NCBI GenBank assembly: GCA_019914995.1 | Contig: CM034136.1 | Location: forward strand, 7,823,787 to 7,887,786 | Direction of reading: 5' to 3' | DNA length: 64,000 nt | Source of the DNA: Acanthochlamys bracteata | Taxonomy: Eukaryota; Streptophyta; Magnoliopsida; Pandanales; Velloziaceae | In this document: piece by piece, positions 1 to 12,100 of the stretch | How the letters are laid out: each line of letters begins with the position of its first letter | Position numbering within the stretch: the stretch's first letter is position 1 | Position numbers and translations under genes: made by a program | Notes under the pieces: model-generated | What the model was told of the DNA's origin: nothing | Databases searched by the model: none | The model's input: the letters and a program-made list of their open reading frames with translations, nothing else

Positions 1-126
1 GTCAATGTCCATCAACCTCATTCTTGCTTCACTATCACTCACCATGCACCATTCACCTTCCTCCTAGAGTCTTCCTACAAATTACCATACCCTCCCAGAC
101 CTCTTACCAGTTACCACTCCTCAAGA

Positions 127-3100
127 ATGAATCCTGCGACACAAACCACCACCACTACTTCTTCCAATAAAAAGAAGCCTTCTTTCTTCATGGCTTCCTC
201 GTCTCTATACTCTCCAAGCATAGCAAACATGGACCATGACCACATATTCTCGATCCTCCACCTTCTACCCACCAACTCCATCATCTCCTTCTCCATGACT
301 TGCAGAAAGTTGAGGACTTTGGCTACACAAGAGACTCTATGGGAAACAATCTGTAGAAGGGACTGGGGTGCAAGCCTTGTTGATCGCCTACTGAGCTCGT
401 TCTCTCCTCAGGAAAGGAGTGCTCTCTCTTGGAAGAGGCTGTACAGAGTAGTTTCTCAGCTGGCGTCTCTCTCCTGTACGAAATTGGTGATCAAGGGCTT
501 CTTTCCCAGTTCAAGGGCCTCCCCACTCCTGAATTTTGTATCAGATTGTCAAGTGCTCTTTGGAGGAGGGTGTGAGAGAGGTCAGTCCTTGCAATTCCTT
601 TTACTTGGTTTGGACTAATTACTTGATGATGTCATTTTAGTTTATTGTAGAGTTTAAGATAAATAATGATTTCTCTGTTGATTATGGTGTCTCTTAGTAT
701 ATGAAGTGTTCTTGGAAAATTACTACAAAGCAAGTCCTTTTGTTGGTGATGGTGACTCTTGGTATATGAAGTGTGTCTAATTATAGTCTCTTACTAAGCG
801 AAGCATTGTCTTAGTACATCTTCTCAGAAAATATTGCTTTGGTTAAATTGGTATCGTTTCAATGTTGTACCAAATTTGGTACCATGCTCTTGGAGTAGTG
901 AGTTTTTGTTTAGTAATTGGGATTAGCTTGTTTATATCTGGAGTTTGTATTAATCTTTCTTATAAGATGATCTAGGAATGTACATTTTCAAACTGTTGAG
1001 TCACTATTGCTACAGTTTTCTTGGCTTCATGGAATTCATTCCTATATCTGTATCTTATTTCATCTCTTACTTGTAGCACTAAATAATGCTGTTGCATTAT
1101 GGAATCATAAAAGCATCTGATATGGTTAGTTTCTCACTTTGGCATCTAATGATCTTGATTTCAAAAGCTTTGATCCCTGCATTTGTACTATAGGTGTATA
1201 TTATACACAGAGCTACGTATCAGTTCCCAAGCTCCCCTATGAATAACCTTTCAGTGTACATTCTTTTGTCTTCTCTTCTCAATGAGTCTACGAGCTTTTT
1301 TAAATTAAATCCACTAGCATCACCTCTTAGTGGAACGGTACAACTGTACATAGGAGTAAAGCACTTTCTTGTAGTTCTGTATTCCCGTAAAGAAAGAGAT
1401 GCTGGTTAGGAATTCTAATTTTTAAAAACACTTGATTCTACTCAGAAGCTACTACTGTTGCACCATAATAAGTTCAATTACAAACTATCTTTAGTTGAAT
1501 ATGATAGGCTTGAGAACAAAGCTGTAGCACCAGGTCACTTGTTTCTCTCTCCCTATATGGTAGTTTTTCATAAATATGACTGGCATGTGAAGAAATAGCC
1601 TGACGAAGATACTAGTGATGCTAGAGTTGCAACATTTTATTGAAATTGAGGCATTGTAAGTATTCTAAGTATTCATAGATAGGAGTAAAATTGGTTATGT
1701 TTAGGAGTAAGATACTATTAAGGTAGGAGTAAAGTTAGTATTCACATGTGGACATAAAAGAATCTACTAGTCTGTAGTGGGAGGAGAACCCATTCAATTT
1801 CTTCACCTTTAAAGGAGAGGATCAGAGTATCAGACCATTCTCAGATTATGACGGAGCAAATTGTAGAGGTGCGTGTTGGATGTTCACCTTATTTTCCAAT
1901 GTTTATGCCAGTAGTGCCTAGAAAGTAAACGGTGTTCCATCTGGATGCGTACTTCAATACAGTATATACAGACATTGGTGAACTAAACCTGCTGATGTTG
2001 AACTTATTGGAGATTGTTATCTGGCAGTAATCATTATCCCATACATGGTATACTAGTTCATATGTTGCAAGTATCTTAACCTCTTCTCTTTCCAAATACA
2101 GGATGCCATTTGGATGACGCATGGATTGCATATATTGGAGCTGGACCTAGCAGCTTCGTAAGTTGGCAGCAGGTCTGTTCTGCCACACCAAGTGGGTGCT
2201 TTGGTCACAGCTGCACGGGGGCGTTTGGGAGTGCTTATGAAATGGAACTTTTCTGAAATAGAAGGTATTTTTGTCTTTTTAAAAAAAACGAGCTTTATTT
2301 TTTTACTTTCAAAAAAATAATAAAAATATACAATAAAAAGATCTCATTCTGTAGAATTTTTCTATATTTTCTAAATTTTTAAATAAATTTTTTATATACT
2401 TACAAAATATGTATTGAAAAACGTGAAATAAAGAAAAGTTAAAAAGCAGCGTTTGATAAGCTCAACCAAACGCGATGTGGAGACACTCTCATTCGTTTCG
2501 GTGGAATAAATGACAATGGCATCCGTCATAATGATTATGGGTCTGTAATCCTCTGCATCAAGGAGGGGCTCCCAAGATTAAAGTCTTATGGAGATTGCTT
2601 GATGTTGGTCCTACTGCACCTTCAGCCAGAGGAGCACACGCAGCATGCTGTGGTGATGATAGAAGAGTAGTGATCCATGGAGGCAACGGGCTTTACAGGC
2701 TTTGTTTGAGTGATAAGTGGATTCTCGACCTATCAGATGGTTTCAAATCAGGTAGATGGCATCCGATGATCACCGACTCTCAACCCCCACCTCGATCAGG
2801 TCACAGCTTAACATGGATTGGTGGTGGACAGATGGTGCTATTCTGCGGTAGGGGCACAGGCTACGAAGTTCTCAACAATGTATGGCTTCTAGACAGTGAT
2901 GAAGAAGTTTCACAATGGATCGAGCTCAAGCACGACTCCTCTGGCATGCCAGGAGCAACCACTCCCACGTGTTGGCCATTCTACTGCATTGTTACTAGGA
3001 GGTAATGTACTTATCTAAGGAGGGGAAGATTCACACAGGCATCGGAAAGATGATTTCTGGATCCTGGACATTAAATCACTTCTAAAAGTATCAATCGAGA

Positions 3101-3311
3101 ATACATCGAAAATAACGTGGAAGAAGCTTCTAGTTGAAGGACAATGCCCTGATAAAAGATTCTTCCATGCAGCGTGTGTAGATCAATCTGGTCGGTATGT
3201 TATATCTTCGGCGGGATGGTTGATGGTGTTGTGCAGCCTGCTGAAGCTTATGGATTGAGGTTTGATGGAGGGTTGTGCCTTACTGCGCTTGGATTTAATC
3301 CAGTTTTCTAG
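127..3311 (+). pseudogene. F-box/kelch-repeat protein pseudogene (At1g51550-like), interrupted by a MITE
   Basis: Exon 1 (127-580) is open and encodes an F-box near residues 35-80, then LNFVSDCQVLFGGG, the start of the kelch part. A GT donor at 581 and an acceptor at 2100-2101 join in phase to exon 2, which reads HLDDAWIAYIGAGPSS. Kelch-type text continues (GDTLIRFGGIN, RGAHAACC, PPPRSGHSLTWI, KDDFWILDIK) to about 3311, so the relic once matched the family length of under 500 residues. Lesions seen: a 253-bp AT-rich insertion at 2221-2473 inside the coding exon; frame changes before 2595 and near 2950, where PLPRVGHS follows in another frame; an in-frame TAA near 3018 where Tyr is expected (LI*GGED); and a frame change near 3200 before GGMVDGVVQPAEAYGLRFDG. 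Intact relatives are substrate-selecting parts of SCF ubiquitin ligases. A truncated F-box-only product from exon 1 is possible but unsupported. Confidence 0.85.
2221..2473. mobile_element. MITE-like element with imperfect terminal inverted repeats, inside a coding exon
   Basis: The left end reads GCGTTTGGGAGTGCTTATGA. The right end, reverse-complemented, reads GCGTTTGGTTGAGCTTATCA, so the termini are inverted repeats with few mismatches. The interior is AT-rich with no coding potential. It splits the F-box/kelch reading frame between GCFGHSCT and GDTLIRFGG, which marks it as an insertion. Its size, termini and lack of ORFs fit a non-autonomous DNA transposon. I could not identify a convincing target-site duplication. 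A related copy lies at about 13297-13502. Confidence 0.75.
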
Positions 3312-4124
3312 GAAGGTAAACTTTTTTCTACTTCATCAGTCCATTGGAAAAAATGTTAACAGAATGTACAGAATGATGTTGTACCATTAATTAGTGACGC
3401 TTTTGTCATTCTTTTGGAGTCATTTGACATTACTTACTTTAAAAATAATTTTTTAATTTTCTTAAATTTATATTTTTTATAAATATTTAAAAATTTTATT
3501 TAAAATTTATTTACATCTGAAATATTTTTATTATTTTTTTAGATAAAAAAATAAAAATACTTTTTATTTAAAAAAATTTTATTTTAAAATACGCTCATTA
3601 TCAAGTTACTAGGGCCAAAGTTTTTCCAGTGGAATATTTAAATCAGGTTATGTAATGTTTGCGATACTGTAATGGACTTAATGTGACATGTAGAACAAGC
3701 ATTTGACGTAAGATCTCAAACGAGCATTGTAATTTGTAAGCAAAGACATGCATCTACATGATCTTGATCTATTCCTGTACTCAGGAATGATTGCCATGAC
3801 TATCTCATATTATTCAACTTTAAGAAATATAGGACCTTTACTCATTACTTAATTTTAAAAAGAAAACCAAGAACCATTTTAAAAGCATCGCGGTCAACAA
3901 GACATTTTGCTTTCTCCTTCTACCAGAACAAAATCAAAATCCCATCCACTGTACTAAAAACCTAATCCCCGTCACAAAAACTTGACATAGAGAGAACACA
4001 GCAAGCTATACAACCCAAATCCAAGGCAAAAATTACAAAAATGCTCCCAGCAGCTTATATGGAAAACAGCTCCAAGATGCGTCTTACCAGTGCTGCAGTC
4101 AACCAAAGCAAAGACTCTGGCACT
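3312..4124. other. Intergenic stretch with an AT-rich MITE-like block
   Basis: This lies between the F-box relic and the tail of the minus-strand membrane-protein gene. About 3424-3597 is very AT-rich. Its core (TTTTTATAAATATTTAAAAA and neighbours) resembles the reverse complement of the core in the 13.3-kb element, so it may be an inverted, end-eroded relative. The rest is 3'UTR of the minus-strand gene and plain spacer. No gene is seen. Confidence 0.4.
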
Positions 4125-6375
4125 TTAAACTGGTATTACATCAATCTTTGATGTGTCTTCACACCTTAAGACAATCCCATCTAGATTTGTCGGAAGTATA
4201 CACTTGGCCCATTGACACCGGGTCGATGTAGCATCAGAAGGTGGAACGATCATCAACACATTTTCATTTCTTTGTACAACCCCCATTACACTGACAGTAC
4301 TCCCCTCTTTGATGTACCTGAAACGTAAAAAGAGCTCAGTCTTAAACTTACTCCTAACCTTTTAGCATCACACTTAACAAAAGAAAATCAGTATTTTAGT
4401 TATTTTAGCCCTTCCAGAGGAATCTCTGCGAGAAAACATTACCTAAAAGTTTATCTTCTAGACTTATATATAGATCCCCTGTACATTTCTATGAAGAGGT
4501 CATGTAAGATTCATAAAGCAAAATATTTCAACTTCACCAACCATATGCATATATAGCATGTTCTTCTCTATCTACTTAGTTCACATAGTTCATCAATGAG
4601 GCAACTTCCTTCCAGTTAGCGCATGCATAATTAGCCTAAAATTTTAATAAGGATAGTTGAAGTACCCCTCTTTCAAACGCATCATCTGATCATCACATGA
4701 AAGATTCCTCTCCCTTAACCATCTTATAAATCCTGGAGACATATCTTTGTTGCTTGGGTCGACATCAATAACAAAGGAATCATCAACATATGGAGTAACT
4801 TTTGTACCATAGCCTGTTTTGACCAAAGCTCTTAAGCCAGACTGAAAGTCAGAGATGTAGAAATCCACAACATGCCTCTGCAAAGTTTGACATTGGGAAA
4901 TAAATTGTTAGGAGAAGAATGCATATATAAAAGTATAGACTTTTGCCAAAAAATCCAGGCAACAGTATCTAACTAATCAGGTATCTGCAACATTGGAAGA
5001 ATAACACACTACAGCAAACTGCAAGGATGGAAGTCTGGAACCCGCAAAAGCTTATACACCACTGCCAACATAAACAATGCCTGCACTGCATTAGCTCCTG
5101 ATATGCTTTTATACCATAGGCTTGGATTTCTAAAAACAATGTCATTTTAATAAAGATACATTAAGCATGTCTTCATCACCTCCAAAGATCTAAGACCCCA
5201 GGTAAATCGCTTGTGCTTAGGATGAACAGCCTTTGAGTCCCAACCTCTGTACTCATATAATGCAGTTGAAGTGTACACACATCTTGGAATCTTCTGAAAG
5301 GATGATTCAAGGGGGACATTTCCACAAGTAACTACCTGCAACATTCACCATACAATGTCTCAGATTACAATAACAGCTATTCAATGCAAAAATTAATCTT
5401 CCACATCCACCTCCAAGTAACAACGTATGCAAAAAACTAAACCAAGCATGCAAAGCAATATTTCTGATTGTTCCCATAAATTCCTAAAAGTTGTTAGAAG
5501 TATACCCCTGTTACTTTGACATATTCGCCATTCCCTGCAGTTCTAAGTTCAGCATCACGATAATGAGTGATGTAGCTAAGTGCTGCCCTCCTTCCGTAGC
5601 AAGAATTCCAGATGAAAAGTGATGTGACCACACTGAATATGACAGCCACAACAATAAGAAGGATTGCATTGTGCACTGCTCCAAGAATGAAACCACCTGC
5701 AATGAACCCCATCGCGAACAACAGTACCACGAGCCATAATATCACCTTTGGAAAACTATTGATGAATGAGGAACCATCATCCTCGCTAAGATTAGTAACA
5801 GCATGGTTATGCTTCATGGAAAACGTAGAATCCAAAGGACCAGATACTTTTCTTGGTGCTCCGGACGAATTTAATGGCCCTGAAGAGATTGGCCCAGATG
5901 TAATCAAGCCTGTGGTAGGGAGTACCAGAGTAAGGGGCCCAGAATTTTGACGGCTGACACTTCCAGACTGTGGACCAGATGACTTCTTAATAGGTTCTCC
6001 ATGCTTATTGAGTGGTCCTGAACCAGATTTCTGTCGACTGGAGCCTCCTGTCACTACTGATGAACCAGAACCTGCAATATTCCCAGATGAATAACTAGCT
6101 CGAGCAGCAGTACTGATAGGACAAGAGTGAGAAGCGGCACCTCCAAATGACTGGTTTCTGGATGGAGGGCCAGTTATTGGACCTGATTTCCTGGACTTTG
6201 AGTTCTCAATGTGAAGATCAAACATCTTCCCAAGTTCTCCAGATTTCTTTATATCTCCACCAGTGTAAGGGACTGCTGTAGAGCTCATTGTTGGAGGCTT
6301 CTCTTTTGGCTGCTCAGGTCGGCCTGAGACATAAAGCCCATTGCTGAGCTGATGCGACGGGAATCTTGAACCCAT
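4125..6375 (-). CDS. Plant-specific two-pass membrane protein, At1g16860-like
   Basis: Four coding exons on the minus strand: 6375-5506, 5335-5180, 4877-4666 and 4317-4125. The joins are in phase (VKVTG|VVTCG, RSLE|RHVVDFY, KEG|YIKEGST) and give 476 residues, close to the Arabidopsis relative. The N-terminal ~205 residues are Ser/Gly/Pro-rich, with repeated SGP motifs suggesting a disordered cytosolic region. Two adjacent hydrophobic spans lie at about 211-233 and 236-256. The C-terminal ~220 residues carry the conserved family text (VPLESSFQKIPRCVYTS, DIVLRCEDTSKIDV-like end). The function is unknown to me; database names citing ubiquitin-specific protease do not match anything visible. A 5'UTR exon probably ends near 7538 (donor read on the minus strand) with its intron ending near 6507, so transcription likely starts at about 7.8 kb. 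The start is the first Met of MGSRFPSHQL. Confidence 0.88.
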
Positions 6376-7800
6376 CTTGCTCAGGGCTGGTTACAATAGC
6401 TTGGGGTGACACAATCAGCACCACCTAAGGACCTGATGATGAATCCTTGACTGTCTAGTCTAGTAGTTCAAATGAGGAAGTCACAGAGTTGAGCTCAAAT
6501 AACATCTGAAAAGCAACATCAGCGGTAATAATAAGAACACTAAAAACAAATTCACTTTTTTTCAGTGACACAAAATGCAGACAAGTAAGATATCATCATC
6601 ATACTCCATATGCAAGATTTAAGAAACTACAGAAATGATTTATGTGTAAGAATGATAGTATTATGTCAACATGCAGCAAATATGCACATGCGACATGCAT
6701 CTGAGTCAGCTTAACAACATACTACACTCTGCAAATGACTCAATGTATGCACAAAACAAATCCATCATACAAAGCCCTAAATTTATCCTTTTCGTAACTA
6801 AATACCTTCCACTTAAAATACTCTAACTAATAATGCTTGCACAAAACAACAAACATAGTCGCAATCCAAGTCAATACCCCTGTGGAATATAGTTGCATGT
6901 CATGTCAAACTGAAACTTATCTACTGAAAAGAGATGCAAAATCTAGATACTCAGGCATCGGCATTTAGTTTTACAATATAATCTAATGGTGACATCAACT
7001 GGTGGGATTAACTTTTGAGGTATTTTAAACTACAACTACAACTAAAACCCTTTGAAATCTCCATGTTCCTCTTAAGTCACATGCATTGCTCAAAATCCAG
7101 TAATCAACAATAAACTCAAACCTTTATACAAAAAAAAATAAATAAATAAACAAAATTCAAGACGTTGAACAGTCTGGCAGTGAAATCAAAAAAAGGGAAA
7201 AAGTAGTCCATTAGCAGTGATTTTGCACTCTTTGGTACTAGATCTTGCAGCATTAGTCGCCGGAAAAAATATTCAAAAAAAAAAAAGAAAAAAGAAACAA
7301 GCAACTGCAAAGCGAACCTAGATCCATCAAAACCAAGTTCGAAAATCCCAACTCGTCACCAACCCACGTTCCCGAACACAGAGGACATTAATAAAAAATC
7401 TCAAACCCTTTCAACAAGAATCTCACATGAAACTAGTTCGATCTGAGATCAGCAAGAGAAGAGATCTACTATTTCAGTGAACGAGCGTGAGTTGAAGAGT
7501 GAGATCTAAATCAAAATCAGTCAGGGTTTATTTCACCTTCTAATGAAGATAAAGAAGTTGGTTAGAGTGAGCGAGTCCAATTGCGGTAATTGGTGATTTC
7601 TCTTCTCTCTCTCTTGAAATTGGTTGCTTCTTTTGTTTTGTTTTCTTTCTGTTGCCAGCGAAAAGATGAAACTGAAAAACTGAAAGAGACAGAAAGAGCA
7701 GGCAGAGATAAAGTAAGAAAAATAAGAAAGAAAGAAAATAGAGAGGCATTTGAATAGTGGAAAAAAAATTTTTTAAAAAAAAGAGAAAGAAGAAGAACAA

Positions 7801-9191
7801 CTCTCCACCTTGTACTGTTTTTATGTGAAGAAAAAACTACCCAAACATTTTAAATGTTGAAAAACTATAACGCAAGTACGCAACTGATTGGTGGAAGACC
7901 GGTGTTTGTAAATTCTATTTTACTTTATTCTAGAAATTTTATTTTAAAATTTTATAATTTTTATAAAATTTATTTAAAAATCTAAAATAAAAATAACTAT
8001 TTTTTTATTTTATAAAAAGTTTATTTTAAAAATATTCTTAAACGGAGTATTAAAAAAAAAATAATGAAGCAACGTATGGAGTATGGATCCAGCCAGCCAT
8101 TCAGGTATCGTCGTGGTTGCATTACAAAATTTGAACGAGTTTGCAATAATGTCTAGGGAATTTCAATCATTGCATAATAAATGAAAAAGACTCGGCCATA
8201 AATTTATTATTTCATCCGCTCTGTATCAGTTACATCGTTAAAAATTATTTCAAAATAATTCTTCTTATAAACCGAAAGTTTAAATAAATTTATTATTTTA
8301 ATTTTACTTGATGAATATACATAAAAAGATTTTATATTTTATTATAACGAAATTTTTAACTCAAAATAATAATTTTGTAAAATTTATTTAAAATATAAAC
8401 TTAAAAATTAATACTAAATGTCTTCTAAATTAATTTAAAAAGTCGATCATATTTAGTACAGTTTACATAGGATAAGAGATTATTACTTTATCAATTAGAT
8501 AAAGTAACGATGGTAGAAAGTGTTTGTGGCTTATAGCATTCAGCACGTAGATAATCAATATCATAATTTTCAATTTGGGTAACAACTCACTGTTCTTTCT
8601 TTAAATTAGAGAACAAAAGAGTATGAACGTAAAATTTTTGTTCATTCATAGCATGTAGTTGTTAATGGACCGCACGCACCGTGTTGCATTGCGGTGAGGA
8701 AGAATTATAAAAGGCATGTGCAGAATATATAACTCTTTGAGTTTCTCTACGAATTTCAATTTAAAAACCAATTCTTCGACCAGTGAACTTATGCCACGTG
8801 GTAAAAGCTGGCTCCGTCATTGTTGTGAACAAAAATTGGCAGTTATTAAAGCCGGAATATTTGTCATCAAGCATGAACTTCTTATGTTCGGAAGTCCTGT
8901 TACATTGAAGTCCAGTTATCTATTTACGTGTCGCCACGTAGGCGATGTAGTTTAGGTAACTGTGATCCGCTGGGTCAGAATAGTGGATTTGTTCTGGTAT
9001 GCGTTATATATATATATTTACTTTTTTCTTTCTAATTTTAATTTTCTAAAATTCCTTTCTTCTTCTTCTTTCACCGTTCGCTTTTCGCGCCGGCCGTGTT
9101 TGCAGGAGAGAAGAAAGATTGAGATCCGTTATTGTTGTTGTTATTGCTCCGGTAGTGGTGTTCACCGGTAGTAATATTTAGGGTTCCGGCG
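7801..9191. other. Divergent intergenic region upstream of the clathrin-assembly gene
   Basis: This holds the spacer between two divergently transcribed genes. AT-rich blocks at about 7915-8055 and 8210-8460 look like eroded non-autonomous repeats, with no clear termini. A TATA-like ATTATAAAAGG sits at about 8704. The stretch from about 9000 to 9191, with pyrimidine-rich TTCTTCTTCTTTC, is probably promoter and 5'UTR of the downstream gene. No convincing coding region is present. Confidence 0.4.
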
Positions 9192-12100
9192 ATGGGAACG
9201 TGGAGGAAGGCCTACGGAGCCCTGAAGGACTCCACGATGGTCGGCCTCGCCAAGGTCAACAGCGAGTTCAAGGTCCCTCCTCCTCTTGTTTCTTTTTTCT
9301 TTATTCAACATGGAAAAAGTTTTAACGGTAAGGAAGATTCAAATCTTGGAATTCGGATTGAAATTAATGCATGGTAGGATTTGGATATTGCGATTGTGAA
9401 GGCGACCAACCATGTCGAGTGCCCGCCGAAGGAACGCCACGTCATAAGTGAGACTCTTGAATCGTTTTGCATTTGTAACTCATTATTGTCCTTAGACTGT
9501 ATGCTTACTGATTGATTGCTGAGATATGGAGTGAAAAAGACTGCATTTTGATCGAGTTATACGATCGATCGAGTTCCTTTCACTTTTTTCTCGCCGAAAC
9601 ATAATAATGGTTTTTATATTCCGGTAAGAGTAGGAGGATTGTGGATTGGTAAGGGATCGGATATACTACCTGGTGTTTGTTGCATTGCTAAGATTGTGAT
9701 TCGCGCGCAGTGTTGCATTTATTTGTCTCTTCACAAATTTCTATATTTCAGCTTTGGGCTGACATTCATTTAGCCATTTCATTTGGGTAATGTTGTGGAT
9801 TGATTGCTTGTGCTGCAGAGATATTTGCTGCCACCTCGGTAACGCGCCCAAGGGCAGATGTGGCTTACTGCGTATATGCGCTTGCAAGAAGGCTTGCGAA
9901 GACACGGAACTGGATTGTATGTGTTGTAAATTAGTCTTTTTCTTTACTGTACTTTATTAAATTGCGCATGGTACATATAGGAGTGTTAATCATCTGCGAT
10001 ACTAGAAACTTATATCTGTATGTTTGTTGGTTTGTTTTTTCCTTTTTTTTTTGGACATTGGTTTGCTATCAATTCTTTCTTTCTCCTGCAATCTTGCTGC
10101 AAAGTTTTACTAGCTAAAATTTAACTGACGGCGTTTCGAGCTGATTACATGCTGATGAAGCTCTACAGGTTGCCTTGAAGACATTGATAGTCATTCACAG
10201 GACGCTAAGAGAAGGGGATCCTACATTTAGGGAGGAGTTATTAAATTATAATCTTAGAGGGAATATACTGCAGATATCAAATTTTAAGGACGACTCTAGC
10301 CCTTTGGGTGAGTTTCTCTTCACTGCCTTTATAATTGAGTAGCAAGACTACTCAAAAGTGGTGTACATTAACTTTTGAAGTTGTTCTTTATCTTTTCTAT
10401 TCTCAGCTTGGGATTGCTCTGCTTGGGTTCGTACATACGCACTCTTCCTAGAGGAACGGCTTGAATGCTTTAGGGTGTTGAAATATGATATTGAATCAGA
10501 AAAGTTGCAGAAATCTTCTCAAGGAGCTGCAAAGGTCCCTTTTGCGCCTTTGTTTCTTAAAATTGGATCCATTCTGTAAACTGATGTGTATTTCTGATAT
10601 TATTTATGGTTTATATATTGCAGGGGCACAGCAAAACAAGGACACTAACCAGTCATTATCTGCTGGAACAGTTGCCTGCCTTACAACAGTTGTTATTTCG
10701 TCTCATTGGATGCCAGGTATTTCCTATGTGTCGGCAGTCTATGCTTTTTCACCTGATGCCTGGCTTATGAGAACATAGTCATTCTTTCTAATGCTGCAAG
10801 AACTATCTAGTTTCTTTCTTTTCCCTGCTATATCTTAAGTTTGTGATTATGGTTTTGCAGCCTGAAGGAGCAGCTTTCGGAAATTATCTCATACAATACG
10901 CATTAGCTCTGGTATGCTTCGTTGTGCATGTTTCTCAGTGGATTTTGCATCTGTTAAACCTAAGCTTTGGGTTTTCCTTTGGACACATCTACTTTAAATT
11001 AGATGTCACTTTAAAATGTTAACTTTAGATTGTTATCTCCATCTTTGTAGATTCACATGCGTTAAATGCAAAGAGCTCACGCACTACTTTTCATATCTAC
11101 TTAGGTTTTGAAAGAGAGCTTCAAAATATACTGTGCAATAAATGATGGCATAATCAATCTTGTCGACATGGTAAGCTGACATAAAAGTCCTGCTTTATTT
11201 TGTCTGTGGCATGCCAGATTGAGTAGCTCCTAATCTGAAATCATGCAATTGATTGCAGTTCTTTGAGATGTCCAAGTATGATGCTATTAAAGCCCTTGAG
11301 ATCTACAAAAGAGCAGGACAGCAGGTACTGATGCCTGCATTTCTTGCAAGATTGATTCGTTTTGATTTGTTATTCATCTTTTTTTCTTTCCATGCTCTTA
11401 TCAGGCAGAAAATCTTGCGGAGTTCTATGACTTCTGCAAAAATTTAGAACTAGCCAGGAACTTTCAGTTTCCTACCCTGAGACAGGTTACTTTCTTTTCT
11501 TGGGGCTATTGACTTATTCATATTTCATATATTTTTCTTATAATTTGTACAGCCACCGGCGCCTTTCCTTGCAACTATGGAGGATTACATCAAAGAAGCG
11601 CCTCATTTAAGTTCTGTCTCAAGTAAGAAACTGGTAAGGAAGTTGCTTTTAAATTTCGCAATGATTGAGAAATTTTGTAGAAAAAACATAGGCATGCTCA
11701 CCTTTTCATTGAGCTTTCGTTTTGACTAACATCAACTAAAGCTTACATGATAGTGTATCTTTACTTCAGGAGTATCAAGAGAAGAACCTCCTAGGCTACA
11801 AGGTGGAAGAAGAAGCTCCTCGACCAGAAACTCCTAAACCTGTAGAAGAAGAGAAGAAGCCTGAACCTGAAGCTCCACAAGAGCCAGAACCAGAGCCAGA
11901 GCCAGAGCCTGAACCTGAACCAGAGCCAGAGACAGATTTGTTGGTTAGTTTCTTCATTTCTCTTCCACCTATTGTGCAGAGTTTATCTTAGCTTTGAAAT
12001 ATCCGTTGTTTCTCAAGCAGGGAGAAATAAATCCTGCCGCAGCTGAAGTGGAGCACAGCAATGCGTTGGCACTAGCTATAATTCCTGGTAAGTCTTTCTA

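Noticed and set aside
5612-5950. 112-residue plus-strand ORF opposite the membrane-protein gene
   Set aside because: It is the reverse shadow of a coding exon whose minus-strand reading is clearly conserved.
7116-7800. Phe-rich minus-strand ORFs upstream of the At1g16860-like gene
   Set aside because: Come from poly-A/T and GAAA-rich leader sequence; low complexity, no conserved text. The region is better read as 5'UTR.
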